From Planctomycetaceae bacterium (GTDB lineage Bacteria; Planctomycetota; Planctomycetia; Pirellulales; Thermoguttaceae): a stretch of 9,694 bases of DNA. Both the position numbers and the translations under genes were made by a program. Of this stretch, positions 1-6,105 are shown piece by piece. The stretch is from the NCBI GenBank assembly GCA_031267635.1, contig JAIRYX010000364.1, positions 1 to 9,694 of the forward strand. The letters run 5' to 3'. Below the pieces are notes generated by a model. It saw nothing but the letters and a program-made list of their open reading frames with translations, was not told where the DNA came from and did no database searches. The first letter of the stretch is position 1; every line of letters starts with the position of its first letter.

Positions 1-218
1 TTATTGAAGCCAATAACCGACGTTGGGAGTTCCCCAACTGACTTCGGGACGTTCCCTAAACCCTTATCAATAAAGAATTTCGAGAAAATGAACCTCAAAA
101 ACCAAGAATTGCCGTCTCCGATGGGACGTCGGAGCCCCGCCCGCGAGCCGGCGTCCGAGAGAAAAATCCGGACGCGGGTGTGTCCTGAATGTTCACTGCT
201 ATGCGTAACATGAGCTAT
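1..218. other. Gene-free segment with clustered short hairpins and a GC-rich patch
   Basis: I see no convincing gene here. The only long open frame on plus (from 4 to 213) has no recognisable domain, no ribosome binding site and runs through hairpins, so I do not call it. Perfect small inverted repeats are seen at 1-16 (TTATTG/CAATAA, 4-nt loop), 22-38 (GTTGGG/CCCAAC, 5-nt loop), 46-56 (GGGA/TCCC), 116-134 (CTCCGA/TCGGAG, 7-nt loop) and 151-175 (GCGTCCG/CGGACGC, 11-nt loop). The stretch 111-180 is about 73 percent GC by hand count, well above its surroundings. It could be a repeated intergenic element, a structured RNA or the edge of a mobile element. It lies downstream of the minus-strand merR gene. 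None of the hairpins is followed by a clear T-run in that direction. Confidence 0.5.
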
Positions 219-620
219 TCATAATAAAACCCCTTTCTTGTTGGTTTTCTTTAATTTTTTCTGTGCCGGTACGATGTGTTGGTCGTAATTGTCGATTTTG
301 AAATTGAGACGTTTGAGGGTTGCTTTCATTTCGGCGATTCTTTGGGCAAGTTGGTCGCGTTGTGTGATGAGGATTTGTTTCCTTTCAAAGTGGGTGGATT
401 CGCCTTGCTGGAACAAAGCAACATACTCCGTCAATGCCTCAATCTGAACACCGGCGTTCCGCATACATTTAATAAATTCAACCCAATTGCAATCTTCGTC
501 GGAATAATTCCTAATCCTGCTTTCGGAACGGTGGACGTTTGGGATCAACCCGATACGCTCATAGTAACGCAACGTGTCCACGGAAAGCCCGTATTTCCTG
601 GCAACTTCACCAATCGTCAT
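219..620 (-). CDS. MerR-family transcriptional regulator, AdhR/NmlR-like
   Basis: A 133-residue DNA-binding regulator. Residues 1-38 form the MerR winged helix-turn-helix (MTIGEVARKYG, then LSVDTLRYYERIGLIP). The helix around 43-57 carries the WVEFIKCMRNAG motif, and residues from about 70 to 118 form the long coiled-coil dimerisation helix. Cys52 sits where the AdhR/NmlR/HypR group has its electrophile-sensing cysteine. Family knowledge therefore suggests a response to aldehydes or other reactive carbonyls. The protein has no C-terminal metal-binding cysteine pair. I place the start at 620, not at the in-frame ATG at 635, because GGGAGG (628-633) is a strong ribosome binding site 7 nt before ATG 620 and overlaps the upstream ATG. 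A MerR-type promoter at 711-741 reads toward this gene, which suggests autoregulation. No aldehyde-metabolism target gene lies in the window; it may be beyond the left edge. Confidence 0.9.
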   Translation of the reverse strand: MTIGEVARKYGLSVDTLRYYERIGLIPNVHRSESRIRNYSDEDCNWVEFIKCMRNAGVQIEALTEYVALFQQGESTHFERKQILITQRDQLAQRIAEMKATLKRLNFKIDNYDQHIVPAQKKLKKTNKKGVLL

Positions 621-627
621 AAAATTT

Positions 628-633
628 CCTCCC
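628..633 (-). promoter_or_regulatory. Ribosome binding site of the merR gene
   Basis: On the minus strand GGGAGG stands 7 nt before the ATG at 620. It overlaps the upstream in-frame ATG at 633-635, so that ATG cannot be the start served by this site. This decides the 133-residue start. Confidence 0.75.
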
Positions 634-710
634 ATAAAAATATCCTGAACTTAATACTCAATACAACGAATCTCAAGCCAAACTCAAATACAAATTTTTA
701 CACGTGTCAT

Positions 711-741
711 ATTCTACCGTCTGGAGTTGCCTCCAAGTCAA
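711..741 (-). promoter_or_regulatory. MerR-type promoter/operator with 19-bp spacer
   Basis: On the minus strand a 35 box TTGACT (736-741) and a 10 box TAGAAT (711-716) are separated by exactly 19 bp. Ordinary sigma70 promoters have about 17. The spacer contains the dyad CTTGGAG-GCAA-CTCCAGA, an inverted repeat with one mismatch in 7 positions. An overlong spacer with a central dyad is the signature of promoters that MerR-family proteins activate by untwisting DNA. The site lies about 90 bp upstream of the merR ATG and points at it, so autoregulation is the simplest reading. The leader between the 10 box and the gene (621-710) shows no clear second promoter and no gene. Confidence 0.7.
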
Positions 742-790
742 GCGGAAGGATGAAATAAAATCCAAGAAAACGCAACACGGAAAATTTCCG

Positions 791-1951
791 CTATTCGTGC
801 GTCATCTTTTCCCAAAGCATTTCATACATTTCAACCATCTTTTGAATCGCGAAATGACGGCGGATATATTCTTGGTTTTGAGCGCCAAGTTTTGCGGCGA
901 GGTCAGAGCGATCCAGGATTTGTACGATTTTTTCCGCAAACGCGGCGGTATTTCCAAACGGGCAAGTTTGCAGCGATTTTTGCGGTATCAATTCGTCAAC
1001 TCCTTCCACTTCCGTCGCCACAACCGGCAAACCGGACGCCATCGCTTGCATGACAACATTCGGCATTCCTTCCCAACGCGACGGCAAAAGAAGCAAATCG
1101 GACGCGGTAAGAAGTTGCGGAATGTCTTGTCGATGACCTAAAAAGTGAATGCGGCGATGATACGGTTTTTCACGAGCCATACGTTCCAATGTTGCTCGCT
1201 CCGGTCCGTCGCCAACTAATAATAATTCCCAGTCGTTTCGTGTCGCAAACCAGAGATCGGTTGTTTGCAGTAGCCAATCGATTCCTTTTTGCGGATGCAG
1301 CCGTCCAATAACAAGAATTTTTTTGCTTTGCTCCGAACAACAGCAAGAAGCCAAATTCGCTTTTTCCCGCGTTTGATATTTTTCAACATCAACACCGTTG
1401 GGAATAATAATAATTTTATCGCGGGCAATTCCGGCGTTGCTTTCTGTAAAATCGGCAACGCCGCGACTGACGCAAACATATTTTTCGACAAGCCGCTGCG
1501 TCCATCGATCCAGCAACAAATGCCAAGTTTTTTCCTTTTCCGCAACACGAATCCCGGACAAAATATGCGGTACCGGTTGTTCTATTTGCGATTTTGCCAA
1601 AGATTTTAACGGAGTCCATGCGGCAAACCGCGTCAAGACATTGGCGTGAAAAAGAAATGATTGACAAATATGTGGTTTATATTGCCGAAAAATTCTCCTT
1701 AATCGTCTTAATCCGCAAAATAACGAAAGCGGCGAAGTAAAATTGAGAAATTCGACAGGAATGCTCGCGTCGTCAAGCGGTTGCAAAAGGTTCGGCACGT
1801 TTTTCGGCGGTCGCGGTTTCATGCTGCAAACAAACGGAACAAATCGTGATCGGTCAAGACGAGTCGCAAGTTCCACAAGCATACGTTCCGCGCCACCGAC
1901 TTGAAGTTCGGTAATACAAAGAGCAACGTGAATTTTTCCTGAAATTGGCAT
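791..1951 (-). CDS. Glycosyltransferase family 4 (group 1), GT-B fold
   Basis: A 386-residue retaining glycosyltransferase of the GT4 type, expected to move a sugar from a nucleotide-sugar donor onto a lipid carrier, polysaccharide or other acceptor at the inner face of the cytoplasmic membrane. The N-terminal Rossmann half begins with the acceptor-side loop GGAE (19-22). The donor half has IPNGVD (183-188), GRLHPQKG (216-223) with the phosphate-contacting R217 and K222, VGDGPE (246-251), and the EX7E-type loop at 294-302 (SRWEGMPNVVMQAMASGLPVVAT). E294 is present but the second acidic position is Gln302. There is no signal peptide. Three consecutive cysteines (203-205) lie in a variable linker. 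No other polysaccharide gene is adjacent, so the acceptor and donor cannot be told. The start at 1951 follows a good promoter, although the ribosome binding site is weak. It is about 170 bp upstream of merR on the same strand. Confidence 0.9.
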   Translation of the reverse strand: MPISGKIHVALCITELQVGGAERMLVELATRLDRSRFVPFVCSMKPRPPKNVPNLLQPLDDASIPVEFLNFTSPLSLFCGLRRLRRIFRQYKPHICQSFLFHANVLTRFAAWTPLKSLAKSQIEQPVPHILSGIRVAEKEKTWHLLLDRWTQRLVEKYVCVSRGVADFTESNAGIARDKIIIIPNGVDVEKYQTREKANLASCCCSEQSKKILVIGRLHPQKGIDWLLQTTDLWFATRNDWELLLVGDGPERATLERMAREKPYHRRIHFLGHRQDIPQLLTASDLLLLPSRWEGMPNVVMQAMASGLPVVATEVEGVDELIPQKSLQTCPFGNTAAFAEKIVQILDRSDLAAKLGAQNQEYIRRHFAIQKMVEMYEMLWEKMTHE

Positions 1952-1974
1952 TGTTATAACACTTTCAATAAATC

Positions 1975-2003
1975 ATTTTACTTAATTGAAACAATTGTAA
2001 CAA
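1975..2003 (-). promoter_or_regulatory. Candidate sigma70-like promoter of the glycosyltransferase gene
   Basis: On the minus strand TTGTTA (1998-2003) and TAAAAT (1975-1980) are separated by 17 bp. They match the sigma70 consensus at 4 of 6 and 5 of 6 positions. The 10 box ends 23 nt before the ATG at 1951, giving a short leader. The region is AT-rich, so a chance match is possible. Confidence 0.45.
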
Positions 2004-2327
2004 GAACAAACGAAATAATTTGTAGTTTAGTAGCGACCAAGACGTCTTTTTTGCACAACTTTTGATAAATTCTAGCGATTTGTATAAATGTTGTAGTTGC
2101 ACCCATTATGACAACAGAAAAAATTTCAATACACTTCTTACGGAAACCTGTTCGATGATACCACGAAGAGAACGTTTTCAAGGAATTCATAACAATTGAG
2201 AAATGCGTTGTATTGAAAAATGTTCCGACAAATTTGTTTTTCAAAATGGATTTGTCTCGATTGGAATATCGGTAAGATTGCTTCAAGGGAAAATCTGTCG
2301 TACTGTGTGGATTTACCTTTTGTCATT

Positions 2328-2355
2328 TTGTCGGCAAAAATATTGTCGATAAATT
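2328..2355 (+). promoter_or_regulatory. Weak candidate promoter of the porin gene
   Basis: TTGTCG (2328-2333) and TAAATT (2350-2355) are 16 bp apart, each matching the sigma70 consensus at 4 of 6 positions. The 10 box lies 36 nt before the porin ATG. TTGTCG recurs at 2343-2348, so the exact boxes are uncertain. Confidence 0.3.
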
Positions 2356-2391
2356 ATTTCAGCCCCTCATGTTTAGTTAAGGAAGAAGAAC

Positions 2392-3672
2392 ATGAAAAAC
2401 ATTTTTTGGAAAAATGCTCTCACAGCATTGGCAGCATTGATGTTGCCCGCTCCGGCGTTTGCCGGATTATTCCAGCCGCAACACGGGTACTTGACGGATC
2501 CTTGTTCTGCGGCTGTCTCCGCTTGCGATCCGATTGTTTCGGCTTGCGATCCCACATGTTCGCCAACCCCCACGTGCGACGCTTATGCCGCCGCAGCGTG
2601 TTCCAGTAATACAAAATCGCTCTGGAATTACGGTGGTTGGATCGAAACCGGAGGTTATGTCAACGCTTACGGTCAAGACAACAGATATTTACCAAACGGC
2701 GGTGGATTTGATCCTGCTTCCGGCAACGGTCAAATTCTGTACAATGTTGACCACAACTCCTATTTCCAGTTAAATCAAGCATGGGCTTATCTGGAAAAAC
2801 AATTGAGCGGTCAAGGTTTTGACATTGGCGGTCGTATTGACCTTGCTTATGGAACCGACGCCCGTTTCCTCGAAATGAGCGGTCTTGAACTGAACTCCAA
2901 TGGCGATCACTGGGGAGGTTCAGATTATTCGCTCGCAGTGGCTCAATTGTATGCCGAAATCGGTCTTGACAAATTGAGTTTGAAAGTCGGTAAGTTCCTC
3001 AGTCCGCTCGGATACGAATCGATCCAGTCTCCCGACCGGTTCTTCTATTCGATGTCCAACGTTTTCGCGCACCCGCCGACAACGCTTAACGGAGCGGTGT
3101 TATCGTATCAAGTGAGCGATAACTTTTCGGTTTACAATGCGTGGGGCAACACCAGTTTCTTCAACGACAGCAGAAACAACGCTTATGTTGGCGGATTTAA
3201 CTGGCAAATCGCTCCACGGCTTGGTTTGGGATACGGCGTGATATTAGGATCGAACGCTCACAAAAACAGCAACGACCCGACCACCCAATATTTCATTCAA
3301 TCCGTTGTTGCCAATCTGCAATTAACGGATCGTTGGAACTACGTGTTTGAATGGACGTTGGAAAATGACAAAGATGGCAACCACTCCGGTTATTATGGTA
3401 TCAACCAAGAATTGTTCTATAAACTGAACAATCATTGGAATATCGGTGCGCGTTATGAATGGCTACATTTTTACAACAGTTCACGTTATGCCAATGTTAT
3501 AGACACGGATAGCATTAACTCCCTTACTTTGGGATTGAACTGGAAACCGACAAACTATTTCACATTGAAACCGGAAATCCGTTATGACAATGCGAAAGAT
3601 AGCACGCCGTTCAATGATGGTCTCAAAGGTCATCAGCTTTCCTTCGGTCTCTCCGGCGTGGTTGTGTTCTGA
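2392..3672 (+). CDS. Outer membrane beta-barrel porin, putative BBP2 (OmpL-like) family
   Basis: A 426-residue outer membrane protein likely forming a diffusion channel for small solutes. Residues 1-24 are a Sec signal peptide ending PAFA, with cleavage before G25. Residues 38-70 hold all six cysteines (38, 45, 52, 56, 62, 70), with SACDP twice in tandem. The barrel begins near W78 (WNYGGWIETGGYVNAYG) and continues as alternating aromatic strands with short turns. Family-like stretches include FDIGGRIDLAYGTDARF, VAQLYAEIGLDKLSLKVGKF and the late pair GYYGINQELFYKLNNHW and LTLGLNWKPTNYFTLKPEIRYD. The last residue is Phe, as expected for recognition by the BAM complex. The pattern matches the putative beta-barrel porin-2 family, which is common in Planctomycetota. 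AAGGAAG (2379-2385) is a good ribosome binding site about 6 nt before the ATG. A strong terminator 46 nt after the stop indicates a monocistronic gene. The substrate is unknown. Confidence 0.88.
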   Translation: MKNIFWKNALTALAALMLPAPAFAGLFQPQHGYLTDPCSAAVSACDPIVSACDPTCSPTPTCDAYAAAACSSNTKSLWNYGGWIETGGYVNAYGQDNRYLPNGGGFDPASGNGQILYNVDHNSYFQLNQAWAYLEKQLSGQGFDIGGRIDLAYGTDARFLEMSGLELNSNGDHWGGSDYSLAVAQLYAEIGLDKLSLKVGKFLSPLGYESIQSPDRFFYSMSNVFAHPPTTLNGAVLSYQVSDNFSVYNAWGNTSFFNDSRNNAYVGGFNWQIAPRLGLGYGVILGSNAHKNSNDPTTQYFIQSVVANLQLTDRWNYVFEWTLENDKDGNHSGYYGINQELFYKLNNHWNIGARYEWLHFYNSSRYANVIDTDSINSLTLGLNWKPTNYFTLKPEIRYDNAKDSTPFNDGLKGHQLSFGLSGVVVF

Positions 3673-3718
3673 TAGATTGCAAGTAAATTTTGAAATTTCA
3701 TTCAAGAACTTGAAACTC

Positions 3719-3754
3719 AAGCCCGACGCGGTTAACGCTGTGTCGGGCTTTTTT
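3719..3754 (+). terminator. Intrinsic terminator of the porin gene
   Basis: AAGCCCGAC (3719-3727) pairs perfectly with GTCGGGCTT (3742-3750) around a 14-nt loop and is followed by a run of T (3749-3754). It lies 46 nt after the porin stop codon. It separates the porin from the next plus-strand gene. Confidence 0.9.
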
Positions 3755-3912
3755 GTGCCAAAGAGACAATTGGGGCTTTAGTGGCTTTCGGGACAGGTGA
3801 AGTTCCTGAAAAACCAAAATCAGAAAAACGAGTTCCCAAAAGTCCCTTTTGTCCCTCGTATTCTTTGCCCGCGAGATTTTTTGGGAATCTTACGAAAATT
3901 CAAAGATTGCCC

Positions 3913-3941
3913 TTGTCTTGCATGTTTTTTTTCGCTACGAT
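3913..3941 (+). promoter_or_regulatory. Candidate promoter of the secreted-protein gene
   Basis: TTGTCT (3913-3918) and TACGAT (3936-3941) are 17 bp apart, each matching the sigma70 consensus at 4 of 6 positions. The 10 box lies 40 nt before the ATG at 3982. The placement after the upstream terminator supports it. The rest of the gap 3673-3981 holds only that terminator and no gene I can support. Confidence 0.4.
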
Positions 3942-3981
3942 TCGTGTTGCTGGATAAAAACGCATATCACGGAGGAAAAGC

Positions 3982-4860
3982 ATGGTTCAAAACGCTCAAA
4001 AATTTTTGTATGATACCGGTTTGGCGATTGTGGTTGCCGTATTTTTTACGGTTGCCGGATTTGCCGAAGAAAATGCGGGAGAAAAATATCTGCTTCGTTA
4101 TAAATTTCATGTCGGCGACATGCTGAAATGGCATGTTACGTCACAAATTAATATGTTGACAACGAAGTCCGGCGAGCGGGAATTTACCGAAACCTATAGC
4201 GGTTCGACCAAAGTTTGGAAAGTTCTCGAAGTCGATGCGGACGGAACGGCAACTCTCGAATACAGTATCAGCGACGCCAACCTGAAAAATAAAGCGTCTC
4301 TTGAAGCCGAAGAAAAAACGTACAACAGCAAAGCCGACGAAAAACCTTTGCCGGAATTTCACGATGTGGCGGAAGCTCTCGGTAAACCGCTTGCGGTTTT
4401 TACAATCAATGGACGCGGTGAAATGCTTAAAAAAGTGCGGAAATTCAAATATGCCGATTCCGCCGAAGAAAATCGGATCACGATTCCAATGCCGGAAAAT
4501 CCAATTGCGGTCGGCGAATCGTGGGATTATCCGAAAGAAATTATGCTTCCGCAAAAAGACGGTACGGTCAAAAAAATTGCGATTCGGGAACGTTACACGC
4601 TAACACGTGTGAAAAACCAAGTCGCTACTTTTGATTTCAAAACGATTGTTTTAACGCCGCTCACGGACGACCGCGAGTCACAAATGCGGATATTGGCAAA
4701 AATCAAAAACGGAGTCATTCAATTCGATATAGAAAACGGCTGTTCCATCTGGCAACGGCTTGATGTTGACCGAAGCGTCGTGAATCCCCCGCAAATGACG
4801 CAAGGAAGCGTCACCTACAAATCCTGTTTTATTGAAAAATATTTACGGGAAGAAAGTTAA
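3982..4860 (+). CDS. Secreted or periplasmic protein of unknown function, DUF6263-like
   Basis: A 292-residue exported protein. Residues 11-28 are a hydrophobic signal segment ending VAGFA, with cleavage likely before E29. There is no lipobox cysteine. The mature part is beta-rich, starting with LLRYKFHVGDMLKWHV (37-52). It continues with TKVWKVLEVDADGTATLEYSI (76-96), a central loop with PLPEFHDVAEALGKPLAVF (122-140), and MPENPIAVGESW (170-181). The order of these elements recalls a secreted protein family frequent in planctomycetes (DUF6263-like). I make that link from memory of the pattern, not from a search. No catalytic motif is visible and its role is unknown. GGAGG lies about 6 nt before the ATG, fixing the start. 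It is 71 bp upstream of the permease gene with no terminator between, so cotranscription is plausible. Confidence 0.8.
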   Translation: MVQNAQKFLYDTGLAIVVAVFFTVAGFAEENAGEKYLLRYKFHVGDMLKWHVTSQINMLTTKSGEREFTETYSGSTKVWKVLEVDADGTATLEYSISDANLKNKASLEAEEKTYNSKADEKPLPEFHDVAEALGKPLAVFTINGRGEMLKKVRKFKYADSAEENRITIPMPENPIAVGESWDYPKEIMLPQKDGTVKKIAIRERYTLTRVKNQVATFDFKTIVLTPLTDDRESQMRILAKIKNGVIQFDIENGCSIWQRLDVDRSVVNPPQMTQGSVTYKSCFIEKYLREES

Positions 4861-4931
4861 ATAAAATAAAAAATTGGGCAAAGGATTCTTCTCATCACGA
4901 ATTGTAAACAGGAAAACTTTTATTTTAAACC

Positions 4932-5804
4932 GTGTCTCCAACGCTTTCCTCACAACAATCAGACAGCGAATCAAATAGCGAAATTATCAAGCGCGCTCCC
5001 GGATTTTGGGATTGGTTGAAACATATCGTCGTTGCTGCCATTGTACATCTCGGCGATTTGACAATGTTTGCGTCGTCAACGGCTTACTGGTTTTTCACAA
5101 AAGGTTGCCGCACGGAAACGTTGATTCGTGCAAGTTACAACATCGGCGTTTTGAGTTTACCGGTGGTGATGCTGACCGGTTGTTTTATTGGGATGGTTTT
5201 GGCAGTGCAATCGTATCCGCAATTTCGGATGGTTTCGCTCGAATCGCGGCTTGGCGCGGTGATTAACATGTCGCTTGTCCGCGAGTTGGGACCCGTGCTT
5301 GCCGCGACAATGCTTGCCGGACGAATCGGTAGCTCAATTGCTGCCGAACTCGGTACGATGCGTGTTACCGAGCAAATCGACGCATTGGCAAGTATGGGAA
5401 CGAATCCGGTTTATTATCTTGTTGTGCCGCGCGTTTTAGCATGTTTGTTTCTGATTCCAGGACTGACAGCGATGGCGGATTTGCTCGGCGTATTCGGCGG
5501 CGCGTTGTACAGTATCTCAATTCTAGGCGTGGAATCGCATTCGTATTGGTATTATTCGAGCGAATTTGTCGGACGGTTTGACCTCATTGCCGGCATGATT
5601 AAAAGTATGTTTTTCGGCGGAATTATCGCTATTATCAGTTGTCATCAGGGATTTAATTGCGATCCTGGTGCGGAAGGAGTTGGCAAAGCGGCAACCGCGT
5701 CGTTTGTGCTATCGTTTGTCGCAATTCTTTTTGCCGATTTGATGCTCGGAATTATGCTCGACGGTTTCTACAGTTTGTTCTGGTCGCCGCCGCCGTTGAT
5801 TTGA
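4932..5804 (+). CDS. mlaE: MlaE/YrbE-family lipid ABC transporter permease
   Basis: A 290-residue inner-membrane permease of the MlaE family. Such permeases work with an MlaF-type ATPase and an MCE-domain MlaD protein to move phospholipids or other lipids between the inner and outer membranes. After a hydrophilic N-terminus (1-25), hydrophobic segments lie at about 70-93, 120-140, 161-200, 221-237 and 254-279. The family core is clear at 117-155: RELGPVLAATMLAGRIGSS, then AAELGTMRVTEQIDALASMG. It is followed by NPVYYLVVPRVLA (158-170) and the C-terminal stretch FNCDPGAEGVGKAATASFV (241-259). The first usable in-frame start is GTG 4932, since a TAA stop lies two codons upstream. The nearest purine-rich tract, GGAAAA (4911-4916), is too far away to be a clear ribosome binding site, so the start is less certain than the gene. 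No ATPase or MCE gene follows; a mobile repeat begins 19 bp after the stop. Confidence 0.92.
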   Translation: MSPTLSSQQSDSESNSEIIKRAPGFWDWLKHIVVAAIVHLGDLTMFASSTAYWFFTKGCRTETLIRASYNIGVLSLPVVMLTGCFIGMVLAVQSYPQFRMVSLESRLGAVINMSLVRELGPVLAATMLAGRIGSSIAAELGTMRVTEQIDALASMGTNPVYYLVVPRVLACLFLIPGLTAMADLLGVFGGALYSISILGVESHSYWYYSSEFVGRFDLIAGMIKSMFFGGIIAIISCHQGFNCDPGAEGVGKAATASFVLSFVAILFADLMLGIMLDGFYSLFWSPPPLI

Positions 5805-5823
5805 AACAAATAACAGACGCCGC

Positions 5824-5958
5824 GTAACTATTCAGTTGCCCAAACCAAATAAATCCGCGCTTGGCAATTGCATCGTTACACGAACGGCTTTACCATTGCA
5901 ACCCTTATTTATCAAGTTGCCAGTGCGGATTTATTAGGTTGGACAACTGAATAGTTAC
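5824..5958. mobile_element. MITE-like inverted-repeat element, copy 1
   Basis: A 135-bp non-coding element. Its ends are GTAACTATTCAGTTG at 5824 and CAACTGAATAGTTAC ending at 5958, which match perfectly over 15 bp. With a few mismatches and indels the inverted repeat extends to about 43 nt on each side, through AATAAATCCGC. Between the arms is an asymmetric core at 5882-5918 (GAACGGCTTTACCATTGC, then CCCTTATTTATCAAGTT). A related copy lies at 9311-9453 in the same orientation. Long terminal inverted repeats, small size and lack of coding capacity fit a miniature inverted-repeat transposable element. TA is present at both edges, as expected for IS630/Tc1-type insertion, but here it is also part of the repeat. 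As RNA it would fold into a long stem and might also end mlaE transcripts. The remaining gap to 6105 holds only an imperfect hairpin at 5999-6025. Confidence 0.75.
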
Positions 5959-6105
5959 AGTATTTTATAAATCAAGCCCTCTCCAACATGTGAATAAGCA
6001 GGAAAATTTTTGTTTGTTTTTCCAGACTTGTTTTTGAATTGATCTTACGGTATGGTAACGAGAAACACGGTCTTAAAACACGAAGTTTCAAGTGGGGAAT
6101 TTCTC

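Larger units (their letters stand above)
1952..2391. other. AT-rich divergent intergenic region
   Basis: These 440 bp separate the minus-strand glycosyltransferase from the plus-strand porin and should hold both promoters. Short open frames on minus (1978-2286 and 2138-2326) lack recognisable motifs. The first ends inside the best promoter for the glycosyltransferase. I see no RNA gene, terminator or long inverted repeat here. The length is generous for two promoters, so distal regulatory sites are possible. Confidence 0.5.

Noticed and set aside
22..38. GTTGGG/CCCAAC inverted repeat as an integron attC site
   Set aside because: The core-site consensus is not matched on both sides, the distance is far too short for an attC, and no integrase or cassette gene is visible.
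4..213. Plus-strand open frame of 69 codons at the left edge
   Set aside because: No ribosome binding site, no recognisable domain, and the frame crosses several perfect hairpins and a GC-rich patch. Better explained as non-coding repeat-like DNA.
276..758. Plus-strand open frame of 160 codons over the merR gene
   Set aside because: It is antisense to a clear MerR regulator with a good ribosome binding site and promoter, and its translation shows no protein family features.
778..790. Small palindrome CGGAAAATTTCCG after the glycosyltransferase stop as a terminator
   Set aside because: The stem is only about 5 bp with a tiny loop, and no T-run follows directly on the minus strand.
1978..2286. 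Minus-strand open frame of 102 codons between glycosyltransferase and porin
   Set aside because: AT-rich translation without a recognisable motif, no good ribosome binding site, and its end overlaps the likely promoter of the glycosyltransferase. A decayed gene cannot be fully excluded.
3797..4126. Plus-strand open frame of 109 codons overlapping the secreted protein start
   Set aside because: It overlaps the next gene's ribosome binding site, signal peptide and first 48 codons in another frame, and its first part covers the promoter region. No family resemblance.
5999..6025. Imperfect hairpin between copy 1 and the adhesin gene as a bidirectional terminator
   Set aside because: CAGGAAAA against TTTTCCAG has a mismatch near the base and is mostly A-T pairs. 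T-rich sequence lies around it, but the stem is too weak to call.
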